64,000 bases of DNA from Pseudomonas sp. PDNC002 (lineage in GTDB: Bacteria; Pseudomonadota; Gammaproteobacteria; Pseudomonadales; Pseudomonadaceae). Shown here piece by piece: positions 54,358 through 63,964 of the stretch. Made by a program: the position numbers and the translations under genes. The number at the start of each line of letters is the position of its first letter. Position 1 is the stretch's first letter. Location of the stretch: the NCBI RefSeq assembly GCF_016919445.1, contig NZ_CP070356.1, forward strand, positions 5,521,502 to 5,585,501, written 5' to 3'. The notes beneath the pieces were generated by a model. The model was given only the letters and a program-made list of their open reading frames with translations, was not told where the DNA came from and made no database searches.

Positions 54358-54573
54358 TCAGAGCTTGGCGATGGACACCTCGGTGGATTTCACGAAGGCG
54401 ATCACTTCGCTGCCGATGGCCAGTTCCAGTTCTTTCACGGAACGGGTGGTGATCACCGAAGTGACTATGCCGGCGGCGGTCTGCACGTCGATTTCCGACA
54501 GTACATCGCCTTCGACGATTTCCTTGATGGTGCCTTTGAACTGGTTGCGGACGTTGATGGCTTTGATGGTCAT
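54358..54573 (-). CDS. ssuF: Molbindin-like TOBE protein SsuF
   Basis: A 71-residue single-domain protein. Seen are NVRNQFKGTIKEIVEGDVLSEIDVQTAAG and SVKELELAIGSEVIAFVKSTEVSIAKL, the Mop/TOBE oxyanion-binding fold. In Pseudomonas it is the last gene of the ssu operon and is needed for sulfonate use, though its biochemical role is unclear. It is 44 bp downstream of ssuB. Confidence 0.92.
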   Translation of the reverse strand: MTIKAINVRNQFKGTIKEIVEGDVLSEIDVQTAAGIVTSVITTRSVKELELAIGSEVIAFVKSTEVSIAKL

Positions 54574-54617
54574 GGCGTTTCTCCTTGGGGAATGGCGTTA
54601 CACGTGTGAACGTTGGA

Positions 54618-55430
54618 TCAGAGTGCCCAGCGCAGTTGCGTGGGCAGTGGGGATACGGGTTCCGGCTCGGGCGGCTGCGCCGGCAGCGACAGCACGCGTT
54701 CGAGCACTTCGGCTTCCAGCGCGGCCAGGCGTGCCGAACCACGGGCACGCGGACGGTGCAGCTCGACATTGAGGTCCAGGCCGATCTCGCCGTCCTCGAT
54801 GAGGATCACTCGGTCGGCGATGGCCACGGCCTCGGCGACGTCATGGGTGACCAGCAGCACGGTGAAGCCATGCTGCTGCCAGAGGCCCTCGATCAGTTGC
54901 TGCATCTCGATGCGGGTCAGCGCATCCAGCGCGCCCAGCGGCTCGTCGAGCAGCAGCAGGCGCGGCTGGTGGATCAGGGCGCGGGCCAGGGCCACGCGCT
55001 GCTTCTGGCCACCGGACAGGCTGGCCGGCCACTCGTTGGCGCGGTCGGAAAGGCCCACGGCTTCCAGCGCTTCCAGCGCCTTGCCGCGCCAGTCGCCTTT
55101 CAGGCCGAGGCCGACGTTGTCGATCACCCGCTTCCAGGGCAGCAGGCGCGAGTCCTGGAACATCAGGCGGGTTTCTTCGCGGGCGCTTTCCAGCGGCGCG
55201 GAGCCGGCCAGCAGTTGGCCGTCGCTGGCTTCATCCAGCCCGGCCAGCAGGCGCAGCAAGGTGCTCTTGCCGCAGCCGCTGCGGCCGACGATGGCGACGA
55301 ACTGGCCGGCGGGAATCCGCAGGTCGATGCCCTTGAGCACTTCTCGCTCGCCGAAGCGCTTGCGCACGTTTTCCAGCGCCAGCGGGATGCCTTTCTTGAG
55401 TTGTTGCGGCAGTTGATTGACTGCGTTCAT
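54618..55430 (-). CDS. ssuB: Alkanesulfonate ABC transporter ATPase SsuB
   Basis: A 270-residue cytoplasmic ATPase. Walker A is GRSGCGKST (49-57), the signature LSGGQ (138-142), Walker [14 protein letters not shown] and the switch His is in [11 protein letters not shown]. The [10 protein letters not shown] start overlaps the ssuC stop by 4 bp. It powers uptake of alkanesulfonates with SsuA and SsuC. Confidence 0.95.
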   Translation of the reverse strand: MNAVNQLPQQLKKGIPLALENVRKRFGEREVLKGIDLRIPAGQFVAIVGRSGCGKSTLLRLLAGLDEASDGQLLAGSAPLESAREETRLMFQDSRLLPWKRVIDNVGLGLKGDWRGKALEALEAVGLSDRANEWPASLSGGQKQRVALARALIHQPRLLLLDEPLGALDALTRIEMQQLIEGLWQQHGFTVLLVTHDVAEAVAIADRVILIEDGEIGLDLNVELHRPRARGSARLAALEAEVLERVLSLPAQPPEPEPVSPLPTQLRWAL

Positions 55431-56215
55431 GCCGCACCTCCTTTCACCTGATATGCCGGGTGCCAGCGCAGCCAGACGCGTTCCAGGCCACGGGCAGCGA
55501 GGTCCGCCAGCTTGCCGAGCACGGCGTAGAGCAGGATGGCCAGCACCACTACGTCGGTCTGCAGGAACTCGCGGGCGTTCATCGCCAGGTAGCCGATGCC
55601 GGAGTTGGCGGAAATGGTCTCGGCGACGATCAGGGTCAGCCACATGAAGCCCAGGGCGAAGCGCACGCCGACCAGGATCGAGGGCAGCGCGCCGGGCAGG
55701 ATCACCTGGCGGAACAGCGCGAAGCCGGACAGCCCATAGCTGCGCGACATTTCCAGCAGGCCCGGGTCGATGTTGCGGATACCGTGGTAGGTGTTGAGGT
55801 AGATCGGGAACAGCGTGCCGAGGGCGACCAGGAAGATCTTCGCCGACTCGTCGATGCCGAACCACAGGATCACCAGCGGGATCAGCGCCAGGTGCGGTAC
55901 GTTGCGGATCATCTGTACCGAGCTGTCGAGGAAACGCTCGCCCCACTTCGACAGGCCGGTGATCAGCCCCAGCACCAGGCCGATGCTGCCGCCGATGACG
56001 AAGCCGACGGCGGCACGCCAGGTGCTGATCGCCAGGTGTTGCCACAGCTCGCCGCTGACCACCAGATGGTAGCCGGCTTCGGCCACCGCGCTGGGTGCCG
56101 GCAGGATGCGGCTGGACAGCCAGCCTAATTCCACTGCCAGTTGCCAGATCACCACCAGGCCCACCGGCAGGGCCCAGGGCGCGAGGCGCTGGGCAAGGTT
56201 ATTGGAAACGCTCAT
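55427..56215 (-). CDS. ssuC: Alkanesulfonate ABC transporter permease SsuC
   Basis: A 262-residue BPD-type permease with about six helices and the EAA loop ([35 protein letters not shown]). The stop overlaps the ssuB start (ATGA). A GTAGGGCG REP-type hairpin lies in the 101-bp gap between ssuD and ssuC. Confidence 0.95.
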   Translation of the reverse strand: MSVSNNLAQRLAPWALPVGLVVIWQLAVELGWLSSRILPAPSAVAEAGYHLVVSGELWQHLAISTWRAAVGFVIGGSIGLVLGLITGLSKWGERFLDSSVQMIRNVPHLALIPLVILWFGIDESAKIFLVALGTLFPIYLNTYHGIRNIDPGLLEMSRSYGLSGFALFRQVILPGALPSILVGVRFALGFMWLTLIVAETISANSGIGYLAMNAREFLQTDVVVLAILLYAVLGKLADLAARGLERVWLRWHPAYQVKGGAA

Positions 56216-56244
56216 CTCTTCTCTCCGGATTCTTCGGTCGCTAC

Positions 56245-56311
56245 GTAGGGCGCATAACGCGCCAGCGTTATCCGCCGCGGCGGATGAAGCGTTCCGCTTC
56301 ATTCGCCCTAC
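56245..56311. repeat. GTAGGGCG..CGCCCTAC hairpin between ssuD and ssuC
   Basis: The outer arms GTAGGGCG and CGCCCTAC flank ATAACGC/GCGTTAT and GGCGGAT stems. It is a single unit of the hairpin type that is amplified in the 139-bp array at 6.6-7.2 kb. Its intra-operon position could affect the relative mRNA level of ssuD versus ssuCBF. Confidence 0.8.
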
Positions 56312-56316
56312 GGGTG

Positions 56317-57465
56317 TCAGCTCGCCGATGCCGCCTTGGGCAGGATGTCGTTGGCGACCATCTCGCCGAACGGGCTGACGTAGCCGCGCTCCTGCGGTTG
56401 CTGCGGCCGGGCGAGGTCCAGGTGCGGGAAGAGCAATTCGGCGACCCGGTACGACTCTTCCAGGTGCGGGTAGCCGGAGAAGATGAAGGTGTCGATCCCC
56501 AGGTCTGCATATTCCTTCACGCGGGCCGCCACGGTCGGGCCATCGCCCACCAGCGCGGTGCCAGCGCCACCGCGGACCAAGCCGACGCCGGCCCAGAGGT
56601 TGGGGCTGACTTCCAGCTTGTCCTTGTTGCCGCCGTGCAGGGCGGCCATGCGCTGCTGGCCGACGGAGTCGAAGCGCGCCAGGGAGGCCTGGGCACGGTC
56701 GATGGTGTCCTGGTCCAGGTGGGAGATCAGGCGGTCGGCGGCCTGCCAGGCTTCGTCGTTGGTCTCGCGGACGATCACGTGCAGGCGGATGCCGAAGCGC
56801 ACGCTGCGGCCCTGCTTGGCGGCCTTCTCGCGGACCTGGGCGATCTTCTCGGCAACGGCGGCCGGCGGCTCGCCCCAGGTCAGGTACAGCTCGACCTGCT
56901 CGGCGGCTAGGTCCTGCGCTGCATCGGAAGAGCCACCGAAATACAGCGGCGGACGCGGTTGCTGGATCGGCGGGTAGAGCAGCTTGGCGCCCTTCACTTG
57001 CAGATGCTTGCCGTCGTAGTCGACGGTCTCACCTTCCAGCACGCGGCGCCAGATGCGGGTGAATTCGACCGAGGCTTCGTAGCGCTCGGCGTGGCTCAGG
57101 TGCAGGCCGTCGCCGGCCAGTTCGTCCGGGTCACCGCCGGTCACCAGGTTGAACAGCGCGCGCCCACCGGAGAGCCGGTCGAGGGTTGCGGCCTGGCGGG
57201 CGGCCACGGTCGGGGAAATGATGCCCGGACGCAGGGCGACCAGGAACTTCAGACGCTGGGTCACCGGGATCAGCGAGGCGGCGACCAGCCAGGAGTCCTC
57301 GCAGGAGCGGCCGGTGGGGATCAGCACGCCGCCGAAACCGAGGCGGTCGGCGGCCTGGGCGACCTGTTGCAGATAACCGTGGTCCACGGCACGGGCGCCT
57401 TCGGCGGTGCCCAGGTAGTGGCCGTCGCCGTGGGTCGGCAGGAACCAGAAGATGTTGAGACTCAT
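56317..57465 (-). CDS. ssuD: FMNH2-dependent alkanesulfonate monooxygenase SsuD
   Basis: A 382-residue TIM-barrel enzyme of the luciferase-like family that releases sulfite and aldehyde from alkanesulfonates. Seen are [55 protein letters not shown] and [25 protein letters not shown] at 57465 has TGGAG upstream. It needs FMNH2 from SsuE. Confidence 0.96.
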   Translation of the reverse strand: MSLNIFWFLPTHGDGHYLGTAEGARAVDHGYLQQVAQAADRLGFGGVLIPTGRSCEDSWLVAASLIPVTQRLKFLVALRPGIISPTVAARQAATLDRLSGGRALFNLVTGGDPDELAGDGLHLSHAERYEASVEFTRIWRRVLEGETVDYDGKHLQVKGAKLLYPPIQQPRPPLYFGGSSDAAQDLAAEQVELYLTWGEPPAAVAEKIAQVREKAAKQGRSVRFGIRLHVIVRETNDEAWQAADRLISHLDQDTIDRAQASLARFDSVGQQRMAALHGGNKDKLEVSPNLWAGVGLVRGGAGTALVGDGPTVAARVKEYADLGIDTFIFSGYPHLEESYRVAELLFPHLDLARPQQPQERGYVSPFGEMVANDILPKAASAS

Positions 57466-57570
57466 CGCTGTAACTCCAGATAAGCGCGCCGGCGTGGCGT
57501 AGCCGCGCGATGATGGGTTGGGTGTGCGTCGTGCTTTTGGCTCTTCAGGTAGATCTTTCGCACCGTCGAG

Positions 57571-57704
57571 CCCCTCTCCCCGGCCCTCTCCCTGAAGGGA
57601 GAGGGAGCAGTCCGTGCCGGCTGACATATCAGTTTCAGCCGGTGCCGATCCTGTCCCCTCTCCCTTCGGAGCGGGGCGCGTAGCCAGGGTTAGGGAGAGG
57701 GTCG
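57571..57704. repeat. Dispersed composite element inside the ssu operon (between ssuA and ssuD)
   Basis: The left end is CCCCTCTCCCCGGCCCTCTCCC and the spacer (GTGCCGGCTGACATATCAG, GCCGGTGCCGATC) is the family one. The right end is interrupted by an 18-bp GCGGGGCGCGTAGCCAG-like insertion before GGGTTAGGGAGAGGG. It lies within a 250-bp gap of an otherwise compact operon. Confidence 0.8.
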
Positions 57705-57715
57705 TATCAGGTGAA

Positions 57716-58684
57716 TCAGTTGCTGGCAGCGGCCACCTTGGCCGGCGCCGTCCACACCACGTCCTTGATGCTCAGCTTCTTGGGGATCAGCTTCAGGTCG
57801 GTGAAGGTGTCGGCGATCTTCTGCTGTGCGGCGGTAACGTCCGGGGTGATCGGCTGGGCGCCGTAACCCTGGCGTTTCACCGCGGTGAAAGTGATGTCCG
57901 CCGGCAGGCCGAGCAGCGGCGCAACCTGGTCGGTCACCTGCTGCGGGTTCTGCTGCGACCACTCGCCCACCGAGCGCACTTCGTCGATCAGGGTGGTGAT
58001 CACCTGCGGGTGGTTGTTCGCATAGGGACGGGTGGCAAGGTAGAACTGGTGGTTATCCACAAGGCCGGTGCCATCCACCAGGGTGCGGGCGGAGAGCTGT
58101 TTCTCGGCGGCGGCCTGGTACGGGTCCCAGATCACCCAGGCATCGACGCTGCCACGCTCGAAGGCGGCGCGGGCGTCGGCCGGCGGCAGGTAGACGGGCT
58201 GGATATCGGTGTATTTCAGGCCGGCTTTTTCCAGAGCGCGCACCAGCAGGTAGTGCACGTTGGAGCCTTTGTTCAGGGCGACTTTCTTGCCCTTCAGCTC
58301 GGCGACGGATTTGATCGGCGAGTCCTTGGGCAGCAGGATCGCTTCGCTGGTCGGCGCCGGCGGTTCGTGGGCGACGTAGACCAGATCGGCGCCAGCGGCC
58401 TGGGCGAATACCGGAGGGGTTTCGCCGGTGACGCCGAAGTCGATGCTGCCGACGTTCAGGCCTTCGAGCAGCTGCGGGCCGCCGGGGAATTCGGTCCATT
58501 GCACCTTCACGCCCTGCTCTGCCAGGCGCTTCTCCAGCGTGCCACGGGCCTTGAGCAGCACCAGGGTGCCGTATTTCTGATAACCGATACGCAGGGTGCC
58601 GGGTTGTTCGTCCGCCTGGACGTTGTAGGACAGGGCCGCAATCAGCAGGGCCGCCAGTCCACTACGCAAAGTGAGAGTCCGCAT
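57716..58684 (-). CDS. ssuA: Alkanesulfonate-binding periplasmic protein SsuA
   Basis: A 322-residue solute-binding protein. The signal peptide is [26 protein letters not shown]. Family features are [59 protein letters not shown] and [22 protein letters not shown]. It delivers alkanesulfonates to SsuBC. It is 132 bp downstream of ssuE. Confidence 0.95.
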   Translation of the reverse strand: MRTLTLRSGLAALLIAALSYNVQADEQPGTLRIGYQKYGTLVLLKARGTLEKRLAEQGVKVQWTEFPGGPQLLEGLNVGSIDFGVTGETPPVFAQAAGADLVYVAHEPPAPTSEAILLPKDSPIKSVAELKGKKVALNKGSNVHYLLVRALEKAGLKYTDIQPVYLPPADARAAFERGSVDAWVIWDPYQAAAEKQLSARTLVDGTGLVDNHQFYLATRPYANNHPQVITTLIDEVRSVGEWSQQNPQQVTDQVAPLLGLPADITFTAVKRQGYGAQPITPDVTAAQQKIADTFTDLKLIPKKLSIKDVVWTAPAKVAAASN

Positions 58685-58816
58685 GGGAGTGATCCTTCGT
58701 CGAGTGTGATTGCCGGACCTGCGGTCCCGTTGACGGGACGGTGAGGGCCTTTTCTTGTTTGACGCAGTAGGAGCCTGCCGGGTTGGGGCTTGGCGTTCAC
58801 TGCGTGGAGTTGTCTG

Positions 58817-59410
58817 TCAGATGCTCCAGCGGGCGTTGATCAGCCGTTCGTTGAGCAGGTTCGGGTCGATGGGTTTCGGTCGGCGCGCCAGGGCGCCGTG
58901 GAACTGTTCCAGGGATTCCAGCAGTCGATGTTCGAGGGTGGATTCCAGACGCGCCGGGGTATTGCCCTCGGGGTATTGCACCTGGCTCTCCTCGGCGAAC
59001 ACGCCGTGCAGGGTTTCCTGGGCCTTCAACGCGGCGAGGACCGGCTTGAGCGCGTAGTCCACCGCCAGCATGTGGGCGTTGCTGCCGCCAGTAGCCAGGG
59101 GGAGCACCACCTTGTGCGCCAGCGCCCGTTCCGGCAGCAGGTCGAGGATGACCTTCAGCGCACCGGCGATGGACGCCTTGTACACCGGGGTGGAAATCAC
59201 CAGGCCGTCGGCGCGCAGGATCTGCTCGATCAGCTCGACCACCCGCGGGCTGTCGAAGCGTGCATGCAGCAGGTCTTCCGCCGGAAAGTCGTGCACGGAG
59301 TAGGAGCGCACCTCGGCGCCGTGGGCGTGCAGCCAGTTCCGCGCGATGTCCAGGAGGACGCCGGAGCGGGAACGCTGGCTGGGGCTGCCGGCAAGGGTGA
59401 CTACATACAT
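58817..59410 (-). CDS. ssuE: NAD(P)H-dependent FMN reductase SsuE
   Basis: A 197-residue flavodoxin-fold reductase supplying FMNH2 to SsuD. Seen are [13 protein letters not shown] (phosphate loop), [21 protein letters not shown] and [28 protein letters not shown] at 59410 is preferred over a GTG two codons upstream because AAGGAA lies 8 bp before it. It is the first gene of ssuEADCBF. Confidence 0.95.
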   Translation of the reverse strand: MYVVTLAGSPSQRSRSGVLLDIARNWLHAHGAEVRSYSVHDFPAEDLLHARFDSPRVVELIEQILRADGLVISTPVYKASIAGALKVILDLLPERALAHKVVLPLATGGSNAHMLAVDYALKPVLAALKAQETLHGVFAEESQVQYPEGNTPARLESTLEHRLLESLEQFHGALARRPKPIDPNLLNERLINARWSI

Positions 59411-59587
59411 CTGCACATTTCCTTATAACGATCAGGACGATACAAATGCCGCCCTGCTAACCAATGTGCATAGACCTTAACAGGCAACCTCATATTCCAA
59501 TAAATGTTATTTTTTCATTTGGTTATGCATTTTCGTTTTAAAAGTACGTCCAACTGTCTCCTCCTGGCTAATTCTGCGCCTGCATTT
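59411..59587 (-). promoter_or_regulatory. AT-rich ssu promoter region
   Basis: About 59455-59560 is markedly AT-rich against the GC-rich surroundings (e.g. AATAAATGTTATTTTTTC). Sulfonate operons are activated by CysB, which binds such regions; I could not define a specific CysB site. The rest of the gap up to 59742 is a composite repeat. Confidence 0.5.
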
Positions 59588-59704
59588 CCCCCTCACCCCA
59601 ACCCTCTCCCTAAGGGAGAGGGAGCAGGCCGTGCCGGCTGATGCTGTGGTTTCATCCTGCACCGAACGGTCCCCTCTCCCACTGGGAGAGGGCTAGGGTG
59701 AGGG
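59588..59704. repeat. Dispersed composite element, one unit
   Basis: Its ends are CCCCCTCACCCCAACCCTCTCCC and GGGAGAGGGCTAGGGTGAGGG; the spacer GTGCCGGCTGATGCTGTGG...CTGCACCGAACGG is close to the array unit. It lies between the ssu operon and the second transporter. Confidence 0.88.
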
Positions 59705-59742
59705 CCGATCCGAGCACAGCAGCATTCTGTAGGGGCGGAACG

Positions 59743-60495
59743 TCAGATGACGTGAGACTGGTGCAGCTCGGTCAGCGCTTCGCCGCGCAGGAAGGCGAGT
59801 TCCACGGCGCGACGATCGCGCGGACGCGGCAGCGGCACAGGGAATTCGCGGCGCAGGCGGCTGGGCGTGCCGCCCAGCAGGAGGACGCGGTCGCTGAGGT
59901 AGAAGGCTTCGTCGAGGTCGTGGGTGACCAGCAGGATGCTGATGTCGTACTCCAGCGCCAGTTGCTGGATCAGGTCCTGCAGGCGGATGCGGGTGAAGGC
60001 GTCCACCGCGCTGAAGGGTTCGTCCAGCAGCAACACCTGCGGACGACCGTAGAGGCCACGGGCGATGGCCGCGCGCTGAGCCATGCCGCCGGAGAGCTGC
60101 TTGGGCAGCAGGTCGCCCTTGCCTTCCAGGCCCACGTCGCGCAGCAGGTGCGCGATACGGTTGTCGTCGGCCAGCCAGCCGTCGGCGAAGCCGATGTTTT
60201 GCGCCACGGTGAGCCAGGGCAGCAGGCGCGGCTCCTGGAACACCACACCGATGCCACCAACGCCACGGCCTGTGTCACCGCCAGGGCCGAAGCCCAGCAG
60301 CGGGTTGCGCTCCAGCGAGCCGGCGAACTCGTCGTCCAGTCCGGCGGCGATGCGCAGCAGGGTACTTTTTCCACAGCCGCTCGGGCCGAGCAGGCTGACC
60401 ACTTCGCCCGGCGCCAGGCTCAGGCTGACGTCGTCCAGCACCCGCACGCCGGAGAAGCTCTTGCGGATATCACGCAGTTCCAGCAAGGCGCTCAT
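59743..60495 (-). CDS. Sulfonate/taurine-type ABC transporter ATPase
   Basis: A 250-residue ATPase. Walker A is GPSGCGKST (37-45), the signature LSGGM (134-138), Walker B VLLLDEPFSAVD and the switch LLVTHDLDEAF. The start overlaps the permease stop (TGATG). It belongs to the family that imports taurine, sulfonates or nitrate; the location next to ssu and lsfA favours an organosulfur substrate. Confidence 0.9.
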   Translation of the reverse strand: MSALLELRDIRKSFSGVRVLDDVSLSLAPGEVVSLLGPSGCGKSTLLRIAAGLDDEFAGSLERNPLLGFGPGGDTGRGVGGIGVVFQEPRLLPWLTVAQNIGFADGWLADDNRIAHLLRDVGLEGKGDLLPKQLSGGMAQRAAIARGLYGRPQVLLLDEPFSAVDAFTRIRLQDLIQQLALEYDISILLVTHDLDEAFYLSDRVLLLGGTPSRLRREFPVPLPRPRDRRAVELAFLRGEALTELHQSHVI

Positions 60496-61316
60496 CAGCT
60501 CTCTCCGTTGCCAAGGAAAGTATCGCGCCAGGCCAGCGCACGCTGCTCCAGCGCCTTGAGCAGGCTGTCGCTGAGCTTGCCGAGTACCGCCAGCACCAGG
60601 ATGGCGGCGATGACGATGTCCGGCCGCGAGGTTTCCCGGCCGTCGCTGAGCAGATAGCCCAGGCCACGGGTGGCAGCGATCAGCTCGGCGGCGACGAGGA
60701 ACATCCAGCTCAGGCTCAGCGCGCCGCGCAGGCCGGTGAACAGGCTCGGCAGCGCCGCCGGCAGCAGAATCCGCCGCACCAGGGCAAACGGCGACAGGTG
60801 ATACAAGCGGCCCAGTTCGACCCACTTGCGGTCGACGTTACGCACGCCGGCTACCAACGAGAGATACACGGGGAAGAACGCGCCGAGGGCGATCAGCACG
60901 ATCTTCGGGGTTTCGTCGATGCCCAGCCAGAGCAGCAGGAGCGGCACCCAGGCGAGGCTGGGAATGGCCCGCAGCGCCTGGAAAGTCGGCTCGAGATAAG
61001 CCTCGGCACGCTGGCTGAGGCCGACCCAGGTGCCGATCAGGATGGCCAGCGCAGCGCCAATGGCAAAGCCGGCAGCCACCCGCGCCAGGCTGGCCGCCAT
61101 GTGTTTCCAGAGTTCTCCCTGGGCCAGTTGCCAGAGCGTCAGCGCCACACTGCTGGGCGCCGGCATCTGGTGCTCGGGCAACCAGCCGACGCGCACGACC
61201 AGCTCCAGCACCGCGCACAGCAGCAGCGGCAGCAGCCAGGCGCGCCAGCTCAGTCGCGGCCAACGCAGCTTTGGCAGGCGGCGCTGGCGAGCGAGGCGCA
61301 GGCTCTGGGTCGACAT
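60495..61316 (-). CDS. Sulfonate/taurine-type ABC transporter permease
   Basis: A 273-residue inner-membrane permease with about six helices after a basic N-terminus. The EAA loop reads ELGRLYHLSPFALVRRILLPAALPSLFTGLRGAL. It forms a unit with the ATPase and binding protein; 3 bp separate it from the latter. Confidence 0.9.
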   Translation of the reverse strand: MSTQSLRLARQRRLPKLRWPRLSWRAWLLPLLLCAVLELVVRVGWLPEHQMPAPSSVALTLWQLAQGELWKHMAASLARVAAGFAIGAALAILIGTWVGLSQRAEAYLEPTFQALRAIPSLAWVPLLLLWLGIDETPKIVLIALGAFFPVYLSLVAGVRNVDRKWVELGRLYHLSPFALVRRILLPAALPSLFTGLRGALSLSWMFLVAAELIAATRGLGYLLSDGRETSRPDIVIAAILVLAVLGKLSDSLLKALEQRALAWRDTFLGNGES

Positions 61317-61319
61317 GGA

Positions 61320-62333
61320 TTATTGCCCCGCCTTGGCGACGGCGGGTTTGCCGATCACTTCACCAGCCAGTTGCGGAGCGATCAGTTGATCGACCACGGC
61401 GGTCACGTCAGTGCCCGGACGTACCAGTTGCTCATCCAGCAGGATCGGCGCGGCAGCCTTCAGCGCGGCGACCTGCTCGGCGCCCGGCAGCGGCTTGCTG
61501 AAGTCGGTGCGCGAGAGTTGCAGCTTGGCCACTTCCAGCGGCAGCTTGGCTTCCTCGGCCAGCAGCTTCGCCGTCTCCTCCGGATGCGCAACGGCCCACT
61601 GGCGCGCCTCTTCATAGGCGGCGATGACCTGCTTGATCAGCTCCGGCTGTTCCTGCTCGAACTTCTCGGTGACGCTGAGCACGCCGTAGCTGTTGAAGTC
61701 GACATTGCGGTACAGCAGCCGCGAGCCGGCCTGCAGTTCGCTGGCGGCCATGTGCGGGTCCAGCCCCGCCCAGGCATCCACCCTGCCCCGCTCCAGCGCG
61801 GCGCGGCCGTCCGGGTGCTGCAGGTGGACGATCTCCACGTCGTTCTTGTCCAGCCCAGCCTTTTGCAGGCTGCGCAGGAGGAACAGGTAGGGATCGGTGC
61901 CCTTGGTGGCGGCGATCTTCTTGCCCTTGAGATCCGCTACGGATTTCAGCGGCGAATCCTTGGGTACTACCAGTGCGGTCCACTCCGGACGGCTGGCGAT
62001 GTAGACGGTCTTCAGCGGGGCGCCGTTGGCGCGGCTGAGCACGGCTGCGAGCCCTGCGGTGGAGGCGAAGTCGGTACTGCCGGCGTTGAGGTATTCCAGG
62101 GAACGGTTGCTGCCCTGGCTGAACACCCAGCGCACTTCGGTGCCCTGCGGCTTGAGGGACTTCTCCAGCCAGCCGAAGTGTTTGAGCACCAGGCTGGTGG
62201 GCGCGTAGTAGGCGTAGTCCAGGCGCACCTCCTTCGGTGCGTCGGCGGCTTGGGCGGGGCTGTTGTAGGCGCCGATCGGCAGGCTCGCGAGAAGAGCGAC
62301 GGCCAGGCTGCGGCGCCAGGTGGAATGACCCAT
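61320..62333 (-). CDS. Sulfonate/taurine-type periplasmic binding protein
   Basis: A 337-residue solute-binding protein of the SsuA/TauA family. The signal peptide is MGHSTWRRSLAVALLASLPIGAYNSPAQA. The mature part has LDYAYYAPTSLVLKHFGWLEKSL, FSQGSNRSLEYLNAGSTDFASTAGLAAVLSRANG and KKIAATKGTDPYLFLLRSLQKAGL. Its ligand is unknown, and differs enough from SsuA to suggest another sulfonate or sulfate ester. Confidence 0.9.
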   Translation of the reverse strand: MGHSTWRRSLAVALLASLPIGAYNSPAQAADAPKEVRLDYAYYAPTSLVLKHFGWLEKSLKPQGTEVRWVFSQGSNRSLEYLNAGSTDFASTAGLAAVLSRANGAPLKTVYIASRPEWTALVVPKDSPLKSVADLKGKKIAATKGTDPYLFLLRSLQKAGLDKNDVEIVHLQHPDGRAALERGRVDAWAGLDPHMAASELQAGSRLLYRNVDFNSYGVLSVTEKFEQEQPELIKQVIAAYEEARQWAVAHPEETAKLLAEEAKLPLEVAKLQLSRTDFSKPLPGAEQVAALKAAAPILLDEQLVRPGTDVTAVVDQLIAPQLAGEVIGKPAVAKAGQ

Positions 62334-62410
62334 GGTCGTTCTCCTTGGCGTGGGCTGGTGTCTTCTTCCCGTCTGGCGGGCAAGTCAGATCGTTGGAGGT
62401 GGAGCGAATA

Positions 62411-62467
62411 AAAAAGCGCGGCGTGGTCCGCGCATGAAGAATAAAAAAGGGGCCGGCGTACCGGCCC
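62411..62467 (-). terminator. Two tandem rho-independent terminators between lsfA and the ABC genes
   Basis: On the minus strand GGGCCGG-TACG-CCGGCCCC is followed by TTTTTTATT, then GCGCGG-N6-CCGCGC by TTTTTTATTC. The pair lies downstream of lsfA and upstream of the binding-protein gene. Confidence 0.88.
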
Positions 62468-62620
62468 GATTGACCGCTCGAGGTTGAGAAGCAGTAGCCC
62501 GAAGCGCGCGAACTAGAGCCCGGCAAGGCGCCAACGGCAGTGAGAGCGGAGTGTGCTAGTGCACATGAGCATCTCGCTGCCGCTGGCAACGCGGGCTGGC
62601 CGACGCGCAGCCGCTTCGGA

Positions 62621-63259
62621 TCACTTGTTCGGTTGCGGCGTCAGGCGCAGGTAGGGTTTGATCGCACGATAGCCTTTGGGGAAACGCTGCTTGATCTCGT
62701 CCTCGTCCTTGAGCGAGGGCACGATCACCACGTCGTCGCCGTCCTGCCAGTTGCCCGGCGTGGCGACCTTGTGGTTGTCGGTGAGCTGCAGCGAATCGAT
62801 GACGCGCAGGATTTCGTTGAAGTTGCGCCCGGTGCTCGCCGGGTAGGTGATGGTCAGGCGCACCTTCTTGTTCGGATCGATGACGAACAGCGAGCGCACC
62901 GTCAGGGTGTCGTTGGCGTTCGGGTGGATCAGGTCATACAGCTCGGACACCTTGCGGTCGGCGTCGGCGATGATCGGGAAGTTGACCACGGTGTTCTGGG
63001 TCTCATTGATGTCCTCGATCCACTTCACGTGGGAGTCCACCGGGTCGACGGACAGGGCGATCACCTTGACGCCCTTGGCGGCGAACTGGTCCTTGAGCTT
63101 GGCGGTCAGGCCCAGCTCGGTGGTGCATACCGGGGTGAAGTCGGCCGGGTGGGAAAACAGAATGCCCCAGCTGTTGCCCAGCCATTCGTGGAAACGGATG
63201 CGGCCTTCGCTGGATTCCTGTTCGAAGTCGGGGGCGATGTCGCCAAGTCGCAAGCTCAT
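62621..63259 (-). CDS. lsfA: 1-Cys peroxiredoxin LsfA
   Basis: A 212-residue peroxiredoxin-6-type enzyme. The peroxidatic Cys45 is in HPADFTPVCTTELG, and the C-terminal domain (VATPGNWQDGDDVVIVPSLKDEDE) is typical of 1-Cys members; a resolving cysteine is absent. It reduces hydroperoxides in the cytoplasm and is induced by sulfate starvation in Pseudomonas, matching its position beside sulfonate genes. Confidence 0.95.
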   Translation of the reverse strand: MSLRLGDIAPDFEQESSEGRIRFHEWLGNSWGILFSHPADFTPVCTTELGLTAKLKDQFAAKGVKVIALSVDPVDSHVKWIEDINETQNTVVNFPIIADADRKVSELYDLIHPNANDTLTVRSLFVIDPNKKVRLTITYPASTGRNFNEILRVIDSLQLTDNHKVATPGNWQDGDDVVIVPSLKDEDEIKQRFPKGYRAIKPYLRLTPQPNK

Positions 63260-63435
63260 GGGTCTCTCCTTGTTCGTGTTGGTAGCCACTATGCACAAGG
63301 TCGGATCGCATTAAAAAGAATATATTTTGATTTTCTTATAACCAAAACCAGCTATTCCTGCCGACCGTGTTCCGGCTGTGCGGCGCGCCGGACACTGAGC
63401 ATAGTCAAGGGAGTGTGAAGGCTGGATGGCCAAGT

Positions 63436-63451
63436 GTTTCAACGCTGAAAC
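63436..63451. promoter_or_regulatory. Palindrome in the divergent lsfA / DUF6316 gap
   Basis: GTTTCA-ACGC-TGAAAC is a perfect 6-bp inverted repeat in the 294-bp gap. The half-site recalls TetR-family fatty-acid regulators such as PsrA (GAAAC/GTTTC), but no regulator is adjacent. An AT-rich stretch at about 63310-63350 is the likelier lsfA promoter. Confidence 0.35.
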
Positions 63452-63553
63452 GAAACCCGACCGTTCGTCGCCATCCCCCTGCGGCCCAGGCACGGCGGGG
63501 CTTTGCGACATACACTCGATGTAATTAATCCTTTAGCTTCGGGAGGTCAGTTC

Positions 63554-63763
63554 ATGTTGGGGCAACGCGTCGGCGATAATCAGGCGGCCACCCATTACCG
63601 CAGCGACCGAATCAGTTCGGTCAATGGCCAGTACTTCTTCTCCACTCGCGAGGGGACTCTGGAAGGCCCCTACTTCACCCGCTTCGATGCCGAGCGCGAG
63701 GTCATGCAATACATCACCCGGATGCAGCAGGCGGCGGGGTTGATGGCGCGGGTAGCGCACTGA
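63554..63763 (+). CDS. Small conserved hypothetical protein (DUF6316-like, 69 aa)
   Basis: A 69-residue soluble protein (THYRSDRISSVNGQYFFSTREGTLEGPYFTRFDAEREVMQYITRMQ) resembling a short Pseudomonas family that I recall as DUF6316. Function unknown. GGGAGG precedes the ATG at 63554. A terminator follows 20 bp after the stop. Confidence 0.75.
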   Translation: MLGQRVGDNQAATHYRSDRISSVNGQYFFSTREGTLEGPYFTRFDAEREVMQYITRMQQAAGLMARVAH

Positions 63764-63783
63764 TCCTGAGCGGACGAAACATG

Positions 63784-63811
63784 AAAACCCCGGCTGGCGC
63801 CGGGGTTTTCT
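63784..63811 (+). terminator. Terminator after the small hypothetical gene
   Basis: AAAACCCCGGC and GCCGGGGTTTT pair, followed by CTTTTTT. Confidence 0.9.
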
Positions 63812-63860
63812 TTTTTGCGCCTCATGGCCCGCAGGAGCGGAACCATCAAACCCTGGTAAT

Positions 63861-63892
63861 GAAAAAGCCCCCGACGTCTCCGCCAGGGGCTC
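63861..63892 (-). terminator. Terminator of the gene entering from the right edge
   Basis: On the minus strand AGCCCC and GGGGGCT bracket a loop and are followed by TTTTTC. Confidence 0.75.
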
Positions 63893-63964
63893 TCCAAAGC
63901 ACCCGCCGCTTGCGTGGAGCAGCCGGCGCCATTCGGGCGAGGGTTGCGCCCTCGCCCGCCGTGC

